Below, piece by piece: positions 12,301-22,381 of a stretch of 64,000 bases of DNA (positions within the stretch are counted from its first letter, which is position 1; the number at the start of each line of letters is the position of its first letter). Under the pieces are notes generated by a model that did no database searches, was not told the DNA's origin, and saw only the letters and a program-made list of their open reading frames with translations. Origin of the DNA: Trachythela sp. YZ-2020 (taxonomy: Eukaryota; Cnidaria; Anthozoa; Malacalcyonacea; Clavulariidae). The stretch lies in contig JADLSH010000390.1 of assembly GCA_016169945.1 (NCBI GenBank), positions 124,001 to 188,000 of the forward strand, written 5' to 3'. Position numbers and translations under genes: made by a program.

Positions 12301-15300
12301 TTAATATAATTATTATAAATTTCATAAGGAATGATATTGTTTTGTTGAGATATAACACATTTCATTTCAGAACACGATTTCAGCCATATTTTGCCGATTT
12401 GTTTGCTTTTTATCGCAAGTATCATCCAAATGTTCTACTTTAACACAATGCTAGTTGACTAAAGAATAATTCAACCAAGTTTCGTCGGGTTTTGGAGTAG
12501 TGCACATCTGGGATAAATACACATCTGTATTTATATTACAGTATCCAAAAATAATTGATTGTAGAATAGTCCCAATCGAAAATTGAAAGCTTTACTCCCA
12601 TTTGGGAGTGTCGTTCATCAAGAACGAGAATCTAAAACAAAAGGTTCAAAATAATTTGAAAGTCTCGCGCAATCTTCACGAAAACTCCTCGTGGCAACAT
12701 TACAGGGGGGGGAAACATTTTCACGAATACGTTGGGTGGTGCAAAAATATTGCGTAAATCTCTGGTTTCTTTTTTATAGCTAAAGGAAACCAGAAAAATA
12801 CAAAACTACGCGAATATTTGTTTATTTTGTCATAAAACATATAAACAGTTGAACACACGAACTTTACTTTGGGAGTTTGGGTTGCTGTGATCGCGAACAA
12901 ACGTATTCGTGAAAATGTTTCCCCCCCCTGTAATGTTGCCACGAGGAGTTTTCGTGAAGATTGCGCGAGACTTTCAAATTATTTTGAACCTTTTGTTTTA
13001 GATTCTCGTTCTTGATGAACGAGGGAAGGTTTTTCACTCCCAAATGGGAGTAAAGCTTTCAATTTTCGATTGGGACTATTCTACAATCAATTATTTTTGG
13101 ATACTGTAATATAAATACAGATGTGTATGAAGAAGTGGCATTTATCGGGCAGGGAAGCTGCGAGACATTGCAATGGCTACATAATTGAGGAAATGTCGAA
13201 GGACACAAAATCGAATATAAAATACATGGCACTACTCCAAAACCCGACGAAACTTGGTTGAATTATTCTTTAGTCAACTAGCATTGTGTTAAAGTAGAAC
13301 ATTTGGATGATACTTGCGAGGCTCGGCGATAAAAAGCAAACAAATCGGCAAAATATGGCTGAAATCGTGTTCTAAGTGAAATGAAATGTGTTATATCTCA
13401 ACAAAACAATATCATTCCTTATGAAATTTATAATAATTATATTAAAATAAGCATATTTTTTCATCCTATGACAAAAATGTTTGGGAAATAAGAAAACATA
13501 GACTTTGCCAGGTGAATGAGTAATTTGATGCATAATTAGCAGTTGACCTGGGATGGTGCATAGTCATTTTCTTGTAAAATATGATACCTAGACAAATTTC
13601 ACCCTCCAGTGAGCACCCATAAAAGCAACCATTCTAAACACTATAAGCAATTCAGAAAGGCTGTAGCTTTGGCTGTTCAGGATTTAGAGCTATGCCGACA
13701 GTGCCGTTTCTGGGCGTGGTCATTTTCAGGACCATATGCCATGTTGACCGCCATGGTCATTTTACCCTAAAACAGTTGAGATAATCTGTCCTAAATGAAA
13801 TGCATACAAACTCCTTTACAGGTCCTAGACTAAATGTTATTCCATAGTTACGAGAACCACTGAGTATTTTGATAAAATATAGAACAACGTCAACGGTAAC
13901 TCCGAAAATAAACATTTTAATAGATCGAGCTTTCGACTATGTTTTAGTCATCATCAGGAATGATGCAAGGTTACATTACATAGATATATATAGTGAAGAT
14001 AAGAAGATTAAAAGTAATTTTATATACCTGTATAGTTATATACAAGATTAGTTAAATATTATCAGTTATTTCGATGCTTTTGTTCCATGATTATATAAGT
14101 TCAGGTTTAAGGCGTCGAATGGCGAGTGATTCTTTAAATTACTTTTAATATCAAATTACTTTTAATCTTCTTATCTTCACTATATATATCTATGTAATGT
14201 AACCTTGCATCATTCCTGATGATGACTAAAACATAGTCGAAAGCTCGATCTATTAAAATGTTTATTTCCGGAGTTACCGTTGTTCTATATTTTATTCCAT
14301 AGTCGCGTGTCAAATTCTTGACTTTTGTGTTTAAACTTCAAGAATAATTTAATAACTTTTTACAAGATATTCGATAGTTTTATTTATTGATACTCCTAAA
14401 TCCAATCCACAAATTACCGTAAAACAATTTTACGTCCATCATCGACACAAACGCCGTCGATTGCACGGCAATGCAGGCCTTAAAATATCGGTCAGCAGTG
14501 CTGTCGGTCAAAATGTCCGGTGTCTTTCAGAATGGGTCGGACATTTTTATAATTATATCCAATGGCCTTATGTTTAGTTTGGCGCGAAAATGTATTCTTT
14601 TAAAATCGTATACTGACGCTAAATGTTGGGCAGTTATGCATTTATACTTTAAGGCCCGATCAAACGTCCGAGAACGCAAGTCATCGCAAGTAAACTTGCG
14701 TTGACTTACGATGCGACTGGTCAAATGAATACCCGGCGCTTAGCGGACCACATAACAGCTCTGATAAACATTTACGGGGTAAATTTACGTCGGACAAAGT
14801 TAAAGTTTGGTCGGACATCAATACAGTTGGGTCGGACAAACGGTAAACCTCAATTTTCCTTCGGTCGGACAGAATGTCCGGTGCGTTTCTTTCTGGGTCG
14901 GACAATTTCACGAATGGGTCGGACAATGTCCGTGACCGACCGATATTTTAAGGCCTGCAATGTCAACAGAAATTGGCAAGTTGGTTCATGCTTAAACCAT
15001 GGTTTAAACCTTAACGCATGTAAAGTCTGTAAATGAACTCAAAGTAGTGCATGGAAAACCGTAGTTGTTTGGTTTTGATGATTCATTGCAAAAATGTTCA
15101 ATTTTATCGCTTTGTTGATAAAAATATATTAGTATCAATTATTATCGCATCTCAAATTTTAGATTCTCCAATCACAGTCACTTAAAATATTATTATTCGC
15201 AAACGAAACCCACCGTTAGAAAGCTGAATGGCTACGCTTTAAAATGAATATAAACATGAACATTTTACTCTAGTAGTCTTTTCAAAATTTACATTTGAAG

Positions 15301-18300
15301 CGAGGACTCCGTTTTTTTTATACACCCTGCATGTATATTGTTTTCTTGGGGTTTACATAACAGAACTGAAATAACAGTGTACTCCATCCTGATGATAACG
15401 AGTGTGTCCAAATTAGGTAGTAGATTTTTCTGAAAAACGTTGTACTTTTGACTGTGTACTTTTTTTCTTCTCAGATAACATTTGTCGAGCATTATTTTGA
15501 AGATGAAGAACTGACTGAGCGACCAACTGTGTTTGAAAGAAATAATAACATTCGAAGATTTTCATTTGAAACACCGTTCACTAAATCTGGCAAAAGTCAT
15601 GGATCTCTTGTCGAACAACTCAAAAGAAAGACAATACTGACAAGTAAGGAAACTGCTTGTTTGGCTATTTTGACATGCATGAGTACATTGTCCAGTATGA
15701 ATTAATTCATTTGCTCACACCTTGATTCCCTCCTTACATATAGTAATGTATGTAACTTTATTTTATTTACAAACTTAGCCATCAATGACAGATGATCAGA
15801 TCTACAGAGCTTATTGCTCCATTTATAGGGTCCCTAAATATTAAAAAAATATTTACAACACATTTTATCTACAAGACTGGACAATGCCAATGGACGACAC
15901 GAGTGACACTCGTCACAGATAGTTTTAAACGTTTGTCGGACATTAATATTATTTATTTGTTCAGTGTGAATAAGTATGATAATAAGTCATGATTTGAATT
16001 GGCCAATAGTAACCCCTACTTCTTGGATATGTGGTGGTAAGAGGTTGAAGACTCTTGGAGTTCTATTATAATTCCTCTTGGGAATTTATAACGTTACACT
16101 GTTAGTTGTGGTACTCCTGGTGATACGATTACTTGATACTATAACAATCTGAGGATCATTTAAGTAAATTGCCTTAAAATGATACACTAAGTCCAGGTAC
16201 TCGCCCAGTAAGACAGAGGAAGCAATCCTGTTTTTGGTTGTCTGTGCTGGTAACTGATTTCGGATCTAAACGGCAGCGACAGAATGAAACTCATTGCACG
16301 TCGTTGAACCTTCTCGACGTCTATGATTAGTAACACAGACTGCGGGGACCAGACTCGCGAGCTGTAAAGCCTTTAACAATTCCTCGCACATCTCATTAAA
16401 AAGGACGATTGAAAATTTCATGCAAAAAGACACAAATTCCAGGGAAAGGGTCATCTTGAAGTTTCATTTATGAATTAAAACAAAACAAGAGTTTTTGAGA
16501 CTGTTGATTTCAAACTTGAAATGAAGACGAAAATTTACAGTCTCAAAAACTCGCCTTGTTTAAATTCATATATTGAATTTCAAGATGACCTTTTCTTTGG
16601 AATCTGTAGAAATTTTCGGCTGGCTGTGGATTTTGAAAATTTCATGCCGTGAGTTATTTTTAATGAGATGCAAGCGTTCGCAGCATCCTGGGAGTGCTTC
16701 GTGCCATACTGTCAGGGGCGTAAATGTGTGTGTGGGGGAGGGGGGTGGTATACCCCCAGAGATCATGATCCAGTCGGTCTCAAAATGTGCAGTCGGTCTC
16801 AAGATATTCATTGTTAAATTGGACGCATTGTGCCACGTAATGCTATGCGAGACTGGCTAAATAGTTTCAGAGACCGATGTTGAATATTTACAGAAGCACT
16901 GAAGCACTGTAAATGCTAAAACAAACTACTTTGAAATAGAACCATAATATTTCCAGTTGCCTGTTGCCACAACTGCTAGGCAGTATGACATGAACTCTCA
17001 TGCGCAGTACTCAATGTAACTGAAAGTCAGAGAACAAGTTTCTGCTCAATTTCCAATTAGTGTAATTAGATATAAAAACTTTTTTTCTTATACAAGGTGG
17101 TCATTAGTATGTGTGTACATATTTTGTTTATTGAATTGTGTTGCCATTCAACTTACTGGAGCAGCACACGTAATTTTTCAATTGACTTTTCGATTTGGAA
17201 TTGGGGGGGAGGGTGGGTGAGAGGTCGAATGAGTCGGTCTCATTTCGAAACTTCACCCTCCCCCCAGCCAAAATCGATATGTACGTCCCTGCATACTGTG
17301 GTTATACTGTGGTAGTATTGTCTGTTCTCATTGAAATGTTTTGTCTCCACAGCGTCTCACTGTTTTCCATACGTTAAAACACGAATCTTGGTCGTGCAGG
17401 AAGAACAATATGAACTTACTCCGATTGAGGTCAGTAAAATCCATTGGTAAAATCAGACTATTTGGCTTGTGCAAGTGACGTCACAACTCAAATTCCACCA
17501 TTTTCATTGGATAAATTTAAAACTAATTAAAATCAAATTCAACATGGCTGACAATTGTTGAGATCAATACGTACGCCAACTTTCCTGAATAACTCGAGTT
17601 CTAGACATGCTAAAGCAACAAACTATACACCAAAATACTCACCGTTGTTCAAGGATTCTAGAGAGGTATAGATTATCTTATAACTCTCGGTATTTCGCAA
17701 GATATAAACGAAAACGGCAAAATTGCCGGTTATATCATAGGCAGCCCATTAAATGTTGTGAATTTACGCCAGAACATCTCAAATTAGCGAATTGTAGCTT
17801 ATTAAAAAGATAATCATTTACTCACGACTCGATTGCACGGACAGCGATATGACGTATATATAATAATCTGGGTGCGGTCCGGAGCTCTGTCCTCTTCGTC
17901 TCGGCAGCCCTGCTGGTTTGTATTCAAAACATAATTGAAATAAAAAAAAATTCTATGAAAGGTTGCGATTGATGAAATGTACAAGAAAGTGCAAGAAATT
18001 ACAGAAGTGACGATGTCAAACCCCCCTGATATGAAGAAATTACAACTCAAACTACAAGGAAGTGTTGGCACACAGGTATGTACGTCAAATGGATGAACTG
18101 ATCATAAACGTGAACCAACATAGATATTGAGTTGACTATATTTCCATCTAGTTACTTAATCTTCCTTCTATGCACTATGTGTTTCAGGATAATTTTTTGT
18201 GTGCTGATTAAAGCATCCTGAAAGCTTGTGGTCGTAGAGCCACTAGTTAGTTGAGCTGCGTTCTTCGCAACCAGCATGAAGAAAAGATGATTAGCACATC

Positions 18301-20047
18301 CCACCTTTACTTTACCTTAACCATACTTTTGTTGTCTTATTTCAAGGTAAATGCTGGTCCATTGGCGTATGCTAAAGCTTTCCTTCATGAAAATGTTGTT
18401 CGTGATCATCCTCCAAAACTTGTCTCGAAACTTAAACTTGTCTACAGGTAATGATCATTTTATGTACCTGTACAAGCATACAGCGCACTTTGACAGATAT
18501 GGTGAGCCGAACATTTTTACCAGGTTATCTCCAATTGTCAGAATCCTCGACAACTTATCAGGTCCTGACTAACATTCTTCACCAGGGAGGGCAAATTCCT
18601 GATAGAGAAGTCTAAAGAACTTCCCAGGTTCTTCAGAGGAAAAAATCTCGCCAGGGAAGCTAAAAAATGCTATCAGGTCCGTTTTCGCCCTGTCTGTTAC
18701 AGAGAGGTGTATGTATAGATGTGTCTGCTCTGGATGTTGATAATAAGACTGGATTGCGCAAGTTATTTTTTCAATAAGTGCATGTGCATAATATAGACCA
18801 TTTAAATATCGTTTGACAGTAAAATCTGCCATTATTCAGGGACCAACTATTGTGACAGATACTGCAACATATGTAACAGATGTATGCCAGGACACGCTAC
18901 AAAGTATATTTGTTCTGACATCTATAAGTATAGCCACCTCCTGGCTTCAGTTTACATACTGTACAATGGCTGCTTGAGGGGAATACGGTGTGATACATTT
19001 AGCTATATTAGATTATTTATACCGAGATCTCGCCTTTATTTAAGCTTTAAAAACAACTTCTTATTTTTTATTTAGAGATTTTATTCGCTGTTGTGGTGCG
19101 GCTCTTGATTTGAATGACCAACTTATCCAAGCTGATCAAAAAATGTACCAAGAAGATTTGAAAGACAAATACTCCTCTATGAGACACGAGTTAGCTTCGT
19201 ATATTGATTTAGTAAGTTCTCAATATCCTATTCTGTGCTCTTTTGCTATCCTAAATTTGTCTGTTTTTAGTCTAATTCAATGAATTACATTCACGGCTAA
19301 ACGTTTTGACACTCCAATCTAGTGAACGGCCGCCGGAATAAGAGAGCAGAAGGAGCAACTTGCCCCGAGCCCGCAACCTGACACGGACACCAGTTTGAGA
19401 GGTTGCCAAAATTTGAACAGGGATCTTTCTCAAATGAGGGTGCACCCATAAATTTGGGCTTTTATAGCCCCTTTTTTATGTTCGGGACCCTATAAAATAT
19501 AGTACTAGCTCTTTCTGGAGTTTTTCAAAAAAAAGTGACGTCACAAGGACCCCAGGTACCACGAAATTTTTCGGCGGCCCTCGTCTAGTGTCTTTATTTG
19601 TAGTTGCAATGTAGCTACTTATATACTTATATACTCGACCGGACGGATGACGTCACAAGGACCTCAGGTACCACGAAATTTTTCGGCGGCCCTCGTCTAG
19701 TGTCTTTATCTGTAGTCGCAATGTAGCTATTTATATACTCGACCGGACGGATGACGTCACCGCCCACCAATGTGAAGATACTCTTGTGGAAGATAGTTAG
19801 CGTCGTCCTGCATTCAAAGCATGATGATATTGATGATTTATATTTTTGTGGCACTTCAGTTCAATTTAATACTAGTTGAGAAACAACTTACAATAAACCT
19901 TTCGGTTGGTTTATCATCGTGCAGCTTCTAAGACTGTGGCCATTAAGGATTGTGATGTTTCCTGTTTCTTAATGTTTTTTTTCTTTATTTCAGAACCTAG
20001 CCATATCGAGCTGTAGTATATCATCTATTGGTTCGTCCAAAGCCTAG
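385..20047 (+). CDS. DOCK9-like: DOCK-family guanine nucleotide exchange factor, C-terminal part with DHR-2 domain (DOCK9/10/11-like)
   Basis: Twenty exons join in one open frame of about 630 residues: 385-429, 875-967, 1782-1838, 1943-1987, 2235-2315, 2389-2496, 2862-2939, 3350-3487, 3933-3990, 4216-4328, 5113-5235, 5644-5757, 6091-6234, 6499-6540, 15475-15643, 17353-17429, 17962-18075, 18347-18447, 19076-19211, 19994-20047 (stop). All have AG/GT borders and agreeing phases. Family landmarks are [74 protein letters not shown] and [20 protein letters not shown]-2 domains load GTP onto Rho GTPases; DOCK-D members (zizimin type) act mainly on Cdc42 at membranes and the cytoskeleton. The VAIDEM and NAGPLAYA segments favour DOCK-D, though [15 protein letters not shown] also recalls DOCK-C. 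The 5' part (PH, DHR-1 and start codon) lies outside the window. The 8.9-kb intron after 6540 is full of transposons. The short tail [14 protein letters not shown] is not a recognised motif. Confidence 0.93.
1071..1425 (+). mobile_element. tRNA-derived SINE, copy 1
   Basis: A tRNA-like head has a Pol III A box (TGGCGCAGTCGTCAGAGC, about 1094) and B box (GTTCGATTCTC, about 1137). A body with TTTTCTCCGGGCACTCCGG follows. The 3' tail carries the hairpin TGAAAAGCCCC-AAC-GGGG and ends in ATGT repeats. It lies in a DOCK intron. A second copy of head and body is on the minus strand at 51066-51325. The head is too degraded to be a working tRNA gene. Confidence 0.75.
2600..2767. mobile_element. Small inverted-repeat element (MITE), TTA duplication
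   Basis: The ends are imperfect inverted repeats: AGCCCGCACAGACGAGCAA on the left and, read in reverse complement, AGCCCCGTACAAACGAGCAA on the right. TTA stands on both sides (2597-2599 and 2768-2770), as expected for a PIF/Harbinger-type 3-bp duplication. No coding capacity. It lies in a DOCK intron. Confidence 0.65.
4523..4807. mobile_element. Long hairpin MITE, TA-flanked
   Basis: Two arms of about 130 bp are nearly perfect inverted copies. The outer ends are GACAAATTTGGCTAACGC and its reverse complement, and TA stands on both sides. This is typical of a non-autonomous Tc1/mariner-like hairpin. It lies in the intron between DOCK exons 4216-4328 and 5113-5235. Confidence 0.7.
5921..6027. 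repeat. Short inverted-repeat remnant
   Basis: GTGGCGGACAC at the left is mirrored by GTGTCCGCCAC at the right, about 105 bp apart. This looks like a very short non-autonomous DNA element or remnant in a DOCK intron. The ends resemble hAT-type CAGTGGCGGA termini, but I see no clear target duplication. Confidence 0.4.
6573..8154. mobile_element. TTAA-flanked TIR element interrupted by a LINE fragment
   Basis: Terminal inverted repeats of about 200 bp start AGGGGAACTCCAGTCCCAAA at both ends, each flanked by TTAA (6569-6572 and 8155-8158). This matches piggyBac/Kolobok-like targeting. The interior holds no transposase, but a 3' LINE fragment (about 7237-7915) sits between the arms. The TIRs remain about 85-90% alike by eye. 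The element begins 32 bp after the DOCK donor at 6540. Confidence 0.75.
7237..7915 (+). pseudogene. 3' end of a non-LTR retrotransposon (reverse transcriptase C-terminus), nested
   Basis: An open stretch at about 7240-7730 encodes the region after the RT core of CR1/jockey-like LINEs. It contains [13 protein letters not shown] and [13 protein letters not shown], then a tail ending WNNLPKDSK and a stop at 7729-7731. The remaining bases to about 7915 look like the 3' UTR. The endonuclease and RT catalytic parts are missing, so this is a 5'-truncated dead copy. It sits inside the TTAA-flanked element. Confidence 0.75.
8425..8625. repeat. Imperfect 110-bp tandem duplication at LINE 3' end
   Basis: The segment beginning CTGAAACTACTCTATATAG at 8425 recurs at 8535. 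The second copy lacks about 15 bp in the middle. The duplicated part covers the last codons of the LINE ORF and adjoining 3' UTR, so the final ORF residues exist twice. Confidence 0.8.
8557..11754 (-). CDS. LINE ORF2: AP endonuclease and reverse transcriptase (1065 aa)
   Basis: The N-terminus (residues 1-24) is hydrophobic and resembles a signal peptide. Residues 99-106 read GDVELNPG, the core of a 2A-like peptide, but the following residue is Met instead of Pro. An apurinic-type endonuclease follows, with the HLNTRSLKN start, ISETWLN near 152 and SDHDLV near 328. The reverse transcriptase has [31 protein letters not shown] and the catalytic YVDD at about 789. The C-terminus contains FCSSVWS and the usual NWIPVKKH region. 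The ORF has no stop, so the copy may be recent. The clade (CR1 or L2) is a judgement from motif order. The product would nick DNA and prime reverse transcription on the target. Confidence 0.9.
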   Translation of the reverse strand: MTRVFVCSLVIWLCLARFVRILAFPSQYGMCNTYHSIIQAKGRFNKGSLVETEWQNGTNLRRHLGFGLPRRKKFFASKVLYYPNSTCYFHLPRLVLLSGDVELNPGMVGQHGQGGGINNFKIAHLNTRSLKNRSHYIQVKDLVSESKLDILTISETWLNISVPDSEIAIPGYTLKRLDRQNKTGGGVCVFIKEIYKVKSLSKLSSISNSGFHQLWLSIQINKHKSFIICTVYRPPDCTLDCFDQELSESFILALTLSKDIYILGDLNCNVLSSDSNASALLDFCSAFNLTQVIKQPTRSTELSQTLIDVILVTNKDMVRTAGVTPVSISDHDLVYVTLNLKNRRPKSVYLMRRSYKNYDASTFSRDISEAPWSVIENFDDVDGKLNAFHLLFDPILDQHAPIKRVRSRTRPNPFVTDEIKLLMKTRDNWRRQARKTNHPDAWSSYRNLKREVKQILRKAEREYVAKQIKDNPNDSNCLWKIIRSCIPKKATSVKTFAKEEKTVANDFNQFFCSVGQNTVKEIHSLAEEFNYDLNRSSFVPRSFPLDDQFTFDVVTQEDADNSCHAISESPQNADKIPLKVIKDCLVHILLPLTSIINASFVNQIFPNIWKQAEVIPIPKSSDRDHEQADNNRPISLLPILSKVCEKAALNQLMPYLLFHNRLTANQSGNKQWHSTETTLIKTTDIILKAIDNKKLTAVVLLDMSKAFDSLDYGILISKLKDVGLSIGALDWFTSYLTNRYQTVRINSTLSDALNLTSGVPQGSILGPLLFSIYVNDLPSITNQCPTESYVDDTKMYMCFPVKDFDLTMGLMNDDLERIRNWCLQNLLLINPGKTELMVYGSRQMVAKLPECFHLSLLGKDLIPSESTKDLGVIFDRNLLFNEHIIKVTAQCMSALGQINRTKYVFNRELLIIIINSLVFSKLFYCSSVWSTTSERNIKKLQSVQNFAARIIGGLGRYDHVTPVLKELNWIPVKKHLFYRDAVLAFKCMNGLAPNYLTSLFITRESVSKRTTRQSGQINTPLFTSATGQKSFQYRIAKLWNELSPNIKLSGTISIKKDLLRVFLNE
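11967..13830. mobile_element. Giant fold-back element (arms about 0.85-0.95 kb)
   Basis: The left arm (from 11967, GTCTAGGACCTGTAAAGGAG) is repeated in reverse complement, ending at 13830. TA flanks both ends. The arms match over most of their length. They differ by indels of 30-100 bp, such as extra bases near 13130-13240 and 13660-13730 in the right arm. The centre (about 12730-12900) is a short spacer with no credible gene. Small ORFs in the arms are palindrome shadows. Confidence 0.85.
13873..14295. mobile_element. Second fold-back element
   Basis: Arms of about 145 bp (13873-14020 and 14150-14295) are inverted copies. They contain GATCGAGCTTTCGACTATG and CATCATTCCTGATGATGAC. The spacer is about 130 bp. 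It has no coding capacity and stands directly beside the giant fold-back element. Confidence 0.75.
14472..14959. mobile_element. TIR element with internal GGTCGGAC repeats
   Basis: The ends TGCAGGCCTTAAAATATCGG are inverted copies. The interior repeats GGTCGGAC and TGTCCG motifs many times. No transposase is seen, so this is probably a non-autonomous DNA element. It lies in the large DOCK intron. Confidence 0.6.
16713..17291. mobile_element. hAT-like non-autonomous element with perfect 8-bp target duplication
   Basis: The short inverted ends CAGGGGCGTAAAT and CAGGGACGTACAT (right end in reverse complement) are flanked by identical 8-bp copies of CATACTGT at 16705-16712 and 17292-17299. This is the hAT signature. 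GTCGGTCTC motifs near both ends also mirror each other. No transposase gene is present. It lies in the DOCK intron before exon 17353-17429. Confidence 0.8.
19535..19760. repeat. Two-copy tandem repeat of about 110 bp
   Basis: The block TGACGTCACAAGGACC...GCGGCCCTCGTCTAGTGTC...CTCGACCGGACGGA occurs twice in a row, the second copy from about 19648. The copies differ at a few bases and by one short indel. It lies in the last DOCK intron. Confidence 0.8.
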
Positions 20048-20466
20048 CCTCGTCTCAAGCTAAGTTACAGTAATTAATAGATAGTCCTCGTATAAGATTT
20101 GAATTATAGTGGCTGGAAACGCAACCAATTACAGTGTACGTGTACACCCATGGCATTTGATTAAACCATAGATGGTTTCTTTAAATTTATATGACAATCA
20201 ATGCCCGTTACTTGTTAATTATGGATGCACATGCAAATGACTTTATGTATCTTTACATGAGCAGACATGGATAAAATGGTATTATCGTTACTCGTTAGAT
20301 ATTATTTATGAAAGTAAAATATTTGACAAGTTTCCAGACACTTAATTGATTCAATATCCGAACCCCCCCCCCAAATATTTTTATTTGTTCATTAATTATT
20401 ATTTATTAGATTAATCTTACCCCAAATTGTGTAGATATAGTTGTAATTTCTACCTGACATTAGGTA

Positions 20467-20472
20467 AATAAA
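20467..20472 (+). terminator. Candidate polyadenylation signal for the DOCK gene
   Basis: AATAAA stands 420 bp after the DOCK stop codon at 20047. The distance is plausible for a 3' UTR. The hexamer is common in AT-rich DNA, so the support is weak. Confidence 0.35.
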
Positions 20473-20637
20473 TCTGATAATCCAGATATTTTAATTATAC
20501 AGTTGTATTTTAGCCTTTAGGTAAATAATTAAATGTTAACTATAATTAGTTTTGTTAGCCGAAATAGTAATGTTATTTATACGTAAGAAGATGTCTCGTG
20601 AATCTCTCCCTTTCCTATAATTTCCAGCGCACCTTGT

Positions 20638-20862
20638 AATGCCCCGCTCAAACGAGAATGAGAGTTGATGAGAGTCAGTGAGAGTTGCAACTCTCGCTCG
20701 CGTTTGACTACCAACTCTCATGCACTCTCATCAACGAGTTTTCCCTCGTTTGATCGGTACTCTCGTGCAACTCTTGTTCTCGTTTGACCGGGGCATTAGA
20801 GTTGTTGATGAAACTCTCATGCAAACTCTCGCTTGTCATCCTCGTTTGACCGGGGCTTAATG
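20638..20862. mobile_element. Small repeat element with CTCGTTTGACCGGGGC ends
   Basis: It starts TAATGCCCCGCTCAAACGAG. It ends in two successive inverted versions (CTCGTTTGACCGGGGCATTA and CTCGTTTGACCGGGGCTTAA). The interior is made of repeated ACTCTCATG/GAGAGT phrases. It looks like a MITE with a duplicated right end. Confidence 0.55.
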
Positions 20863-22381
20863 CTAAACATATTGTTGTCAAGCCCAGGATCTAATTTTGA
20901 CTAAAGCACAGAACTACAATGATATTCCAAATGAACGCATTTGCGAGATTTTCTTAGTTATAAATAACCTGCTATTTTGTTAATATTAAATAGAAATAGA
21001 AATTAATGTAATACACTTAATGTGAAATTTATTGAAAATTTTACACAGTGAAAGTTTATTGGGTTCCAAATGTGTTTATTGCTTTTCTATCTCATATAAA
21101 GTAAGTGGAAAGGTTCACACGACACCTTGTTTAAATTATTTGTTTGATCCAATGTTTTGAGCAAAGATCCTTTCGTGTATGATTCCCACTCTGAAGATAA
21201 GAAGAGCGTTTTCCGTTCGATCGATCTCTCCCTTTGAATGTTTAGACCCAATCGACTGAGAATCTGTCACAAAAGATGCGCGTATTTCAAAATTACTACT
21301 ATACCATACAGACCAGCCACGAATCTACCAAAATGGACGTGCATGCATGTATGTGTATATTTCAGGACTCATGCTAACTAAACTAAAAACAAAATGTTTA
21401 AAGTTAAGACCATCGAGGGTCTACCACACAGAACATCTATTTCAAGACGGCAACGTACACTGAGAACCAACGGTTTAAAGTTTACCACTACAGACCTAGT
21501 GACAATTAATCTACCATGCAGCATGCAAGAATGTGTACTTCAATACCATGCACTACCTATGCTAAGAACTAACCATTTGAAGTTTAGGCTAGCGTGAATC
21601 TACCACGAAAAAGTATTTCAAGAGCACTTATTATGAGAACATTAATTATATGCTAGTAAGAATGTATTACGAAGGACGTGTGCAAGACTGCATGCTACCT
21701 ACACTGACAACCATTAGCGACCATATCAATGTTTTGTGTATTTCTTCTATCAGGAATTTATTATAGAGGACATGCACGTATTTCACGACCGTTACCTACT
21801 GGAGAACCAATCATTGCAATAGATGGGTTTCAGTATAAGCGACCTTTATATGATGCTTCACATGCAGGTCATGGTGTGCTTTAAATTTATTGACACTTAA
21901 ATTCACGCGGGAGCAAGCAAGCGATGTTTATATGTTTCCATTACATGTATTTGCCACCAAGCACAAGGCCAGTATATATAGTGAACAATTTATTCGCTTC
22001 AATAACTGTCGAAACCGTTAGAGTCGAGCACCATCTACCGCGCTATCCAACTTACTGTATAATGAAATGCACCTCACACTCGCCTTATCTAGAAAAGCAG
22101 GTTTTAGGGCTAACTCGCGGGTGACCAGACGTATATCTCCACCGTTTTTCACATGTTTTTGACCGCACTGGAACAAAACAATAAAACAACCTGTTACAAC
22201 TAAACGTCTCGTGGTCTGAGGTAAAGAACAGATAAATCTTTCTAAACTACAGAAAATATTGGAGAAAGGTGTTATTTCAAATGGTTCCGTAACTACTTGC
22301 TCACGTCTCGTTACGTTGAGTTATTCTTGCGAACGCTGAGTGTTGTTATTTTCACTTGTAAATCTGATCAAAAGATCAACA

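Larger units (their letters stand above)
20048..22381. other. Intergenic region between the DOCK gene and the MANSC locus
   Basis: This stretch holds the presumed DOCK 3' UTR, a small repeat element at about 20638-20862, and a degenerate repetitive area at about 21290-21700 in which phrases such as ATCTACCA and AACCAnnGGTTTAAAG recur. The final part should contain the 5' UTR and promoter of the small MANSC receptor. I see no gene here. Confidence 0.6.

Noticed and set aside
12721..12942. 73-codon ORF in the centre of the fold-back element
   Set aside because: It covers the spacer and arm ends, has no family resemblance and begins in palindromic sequence.
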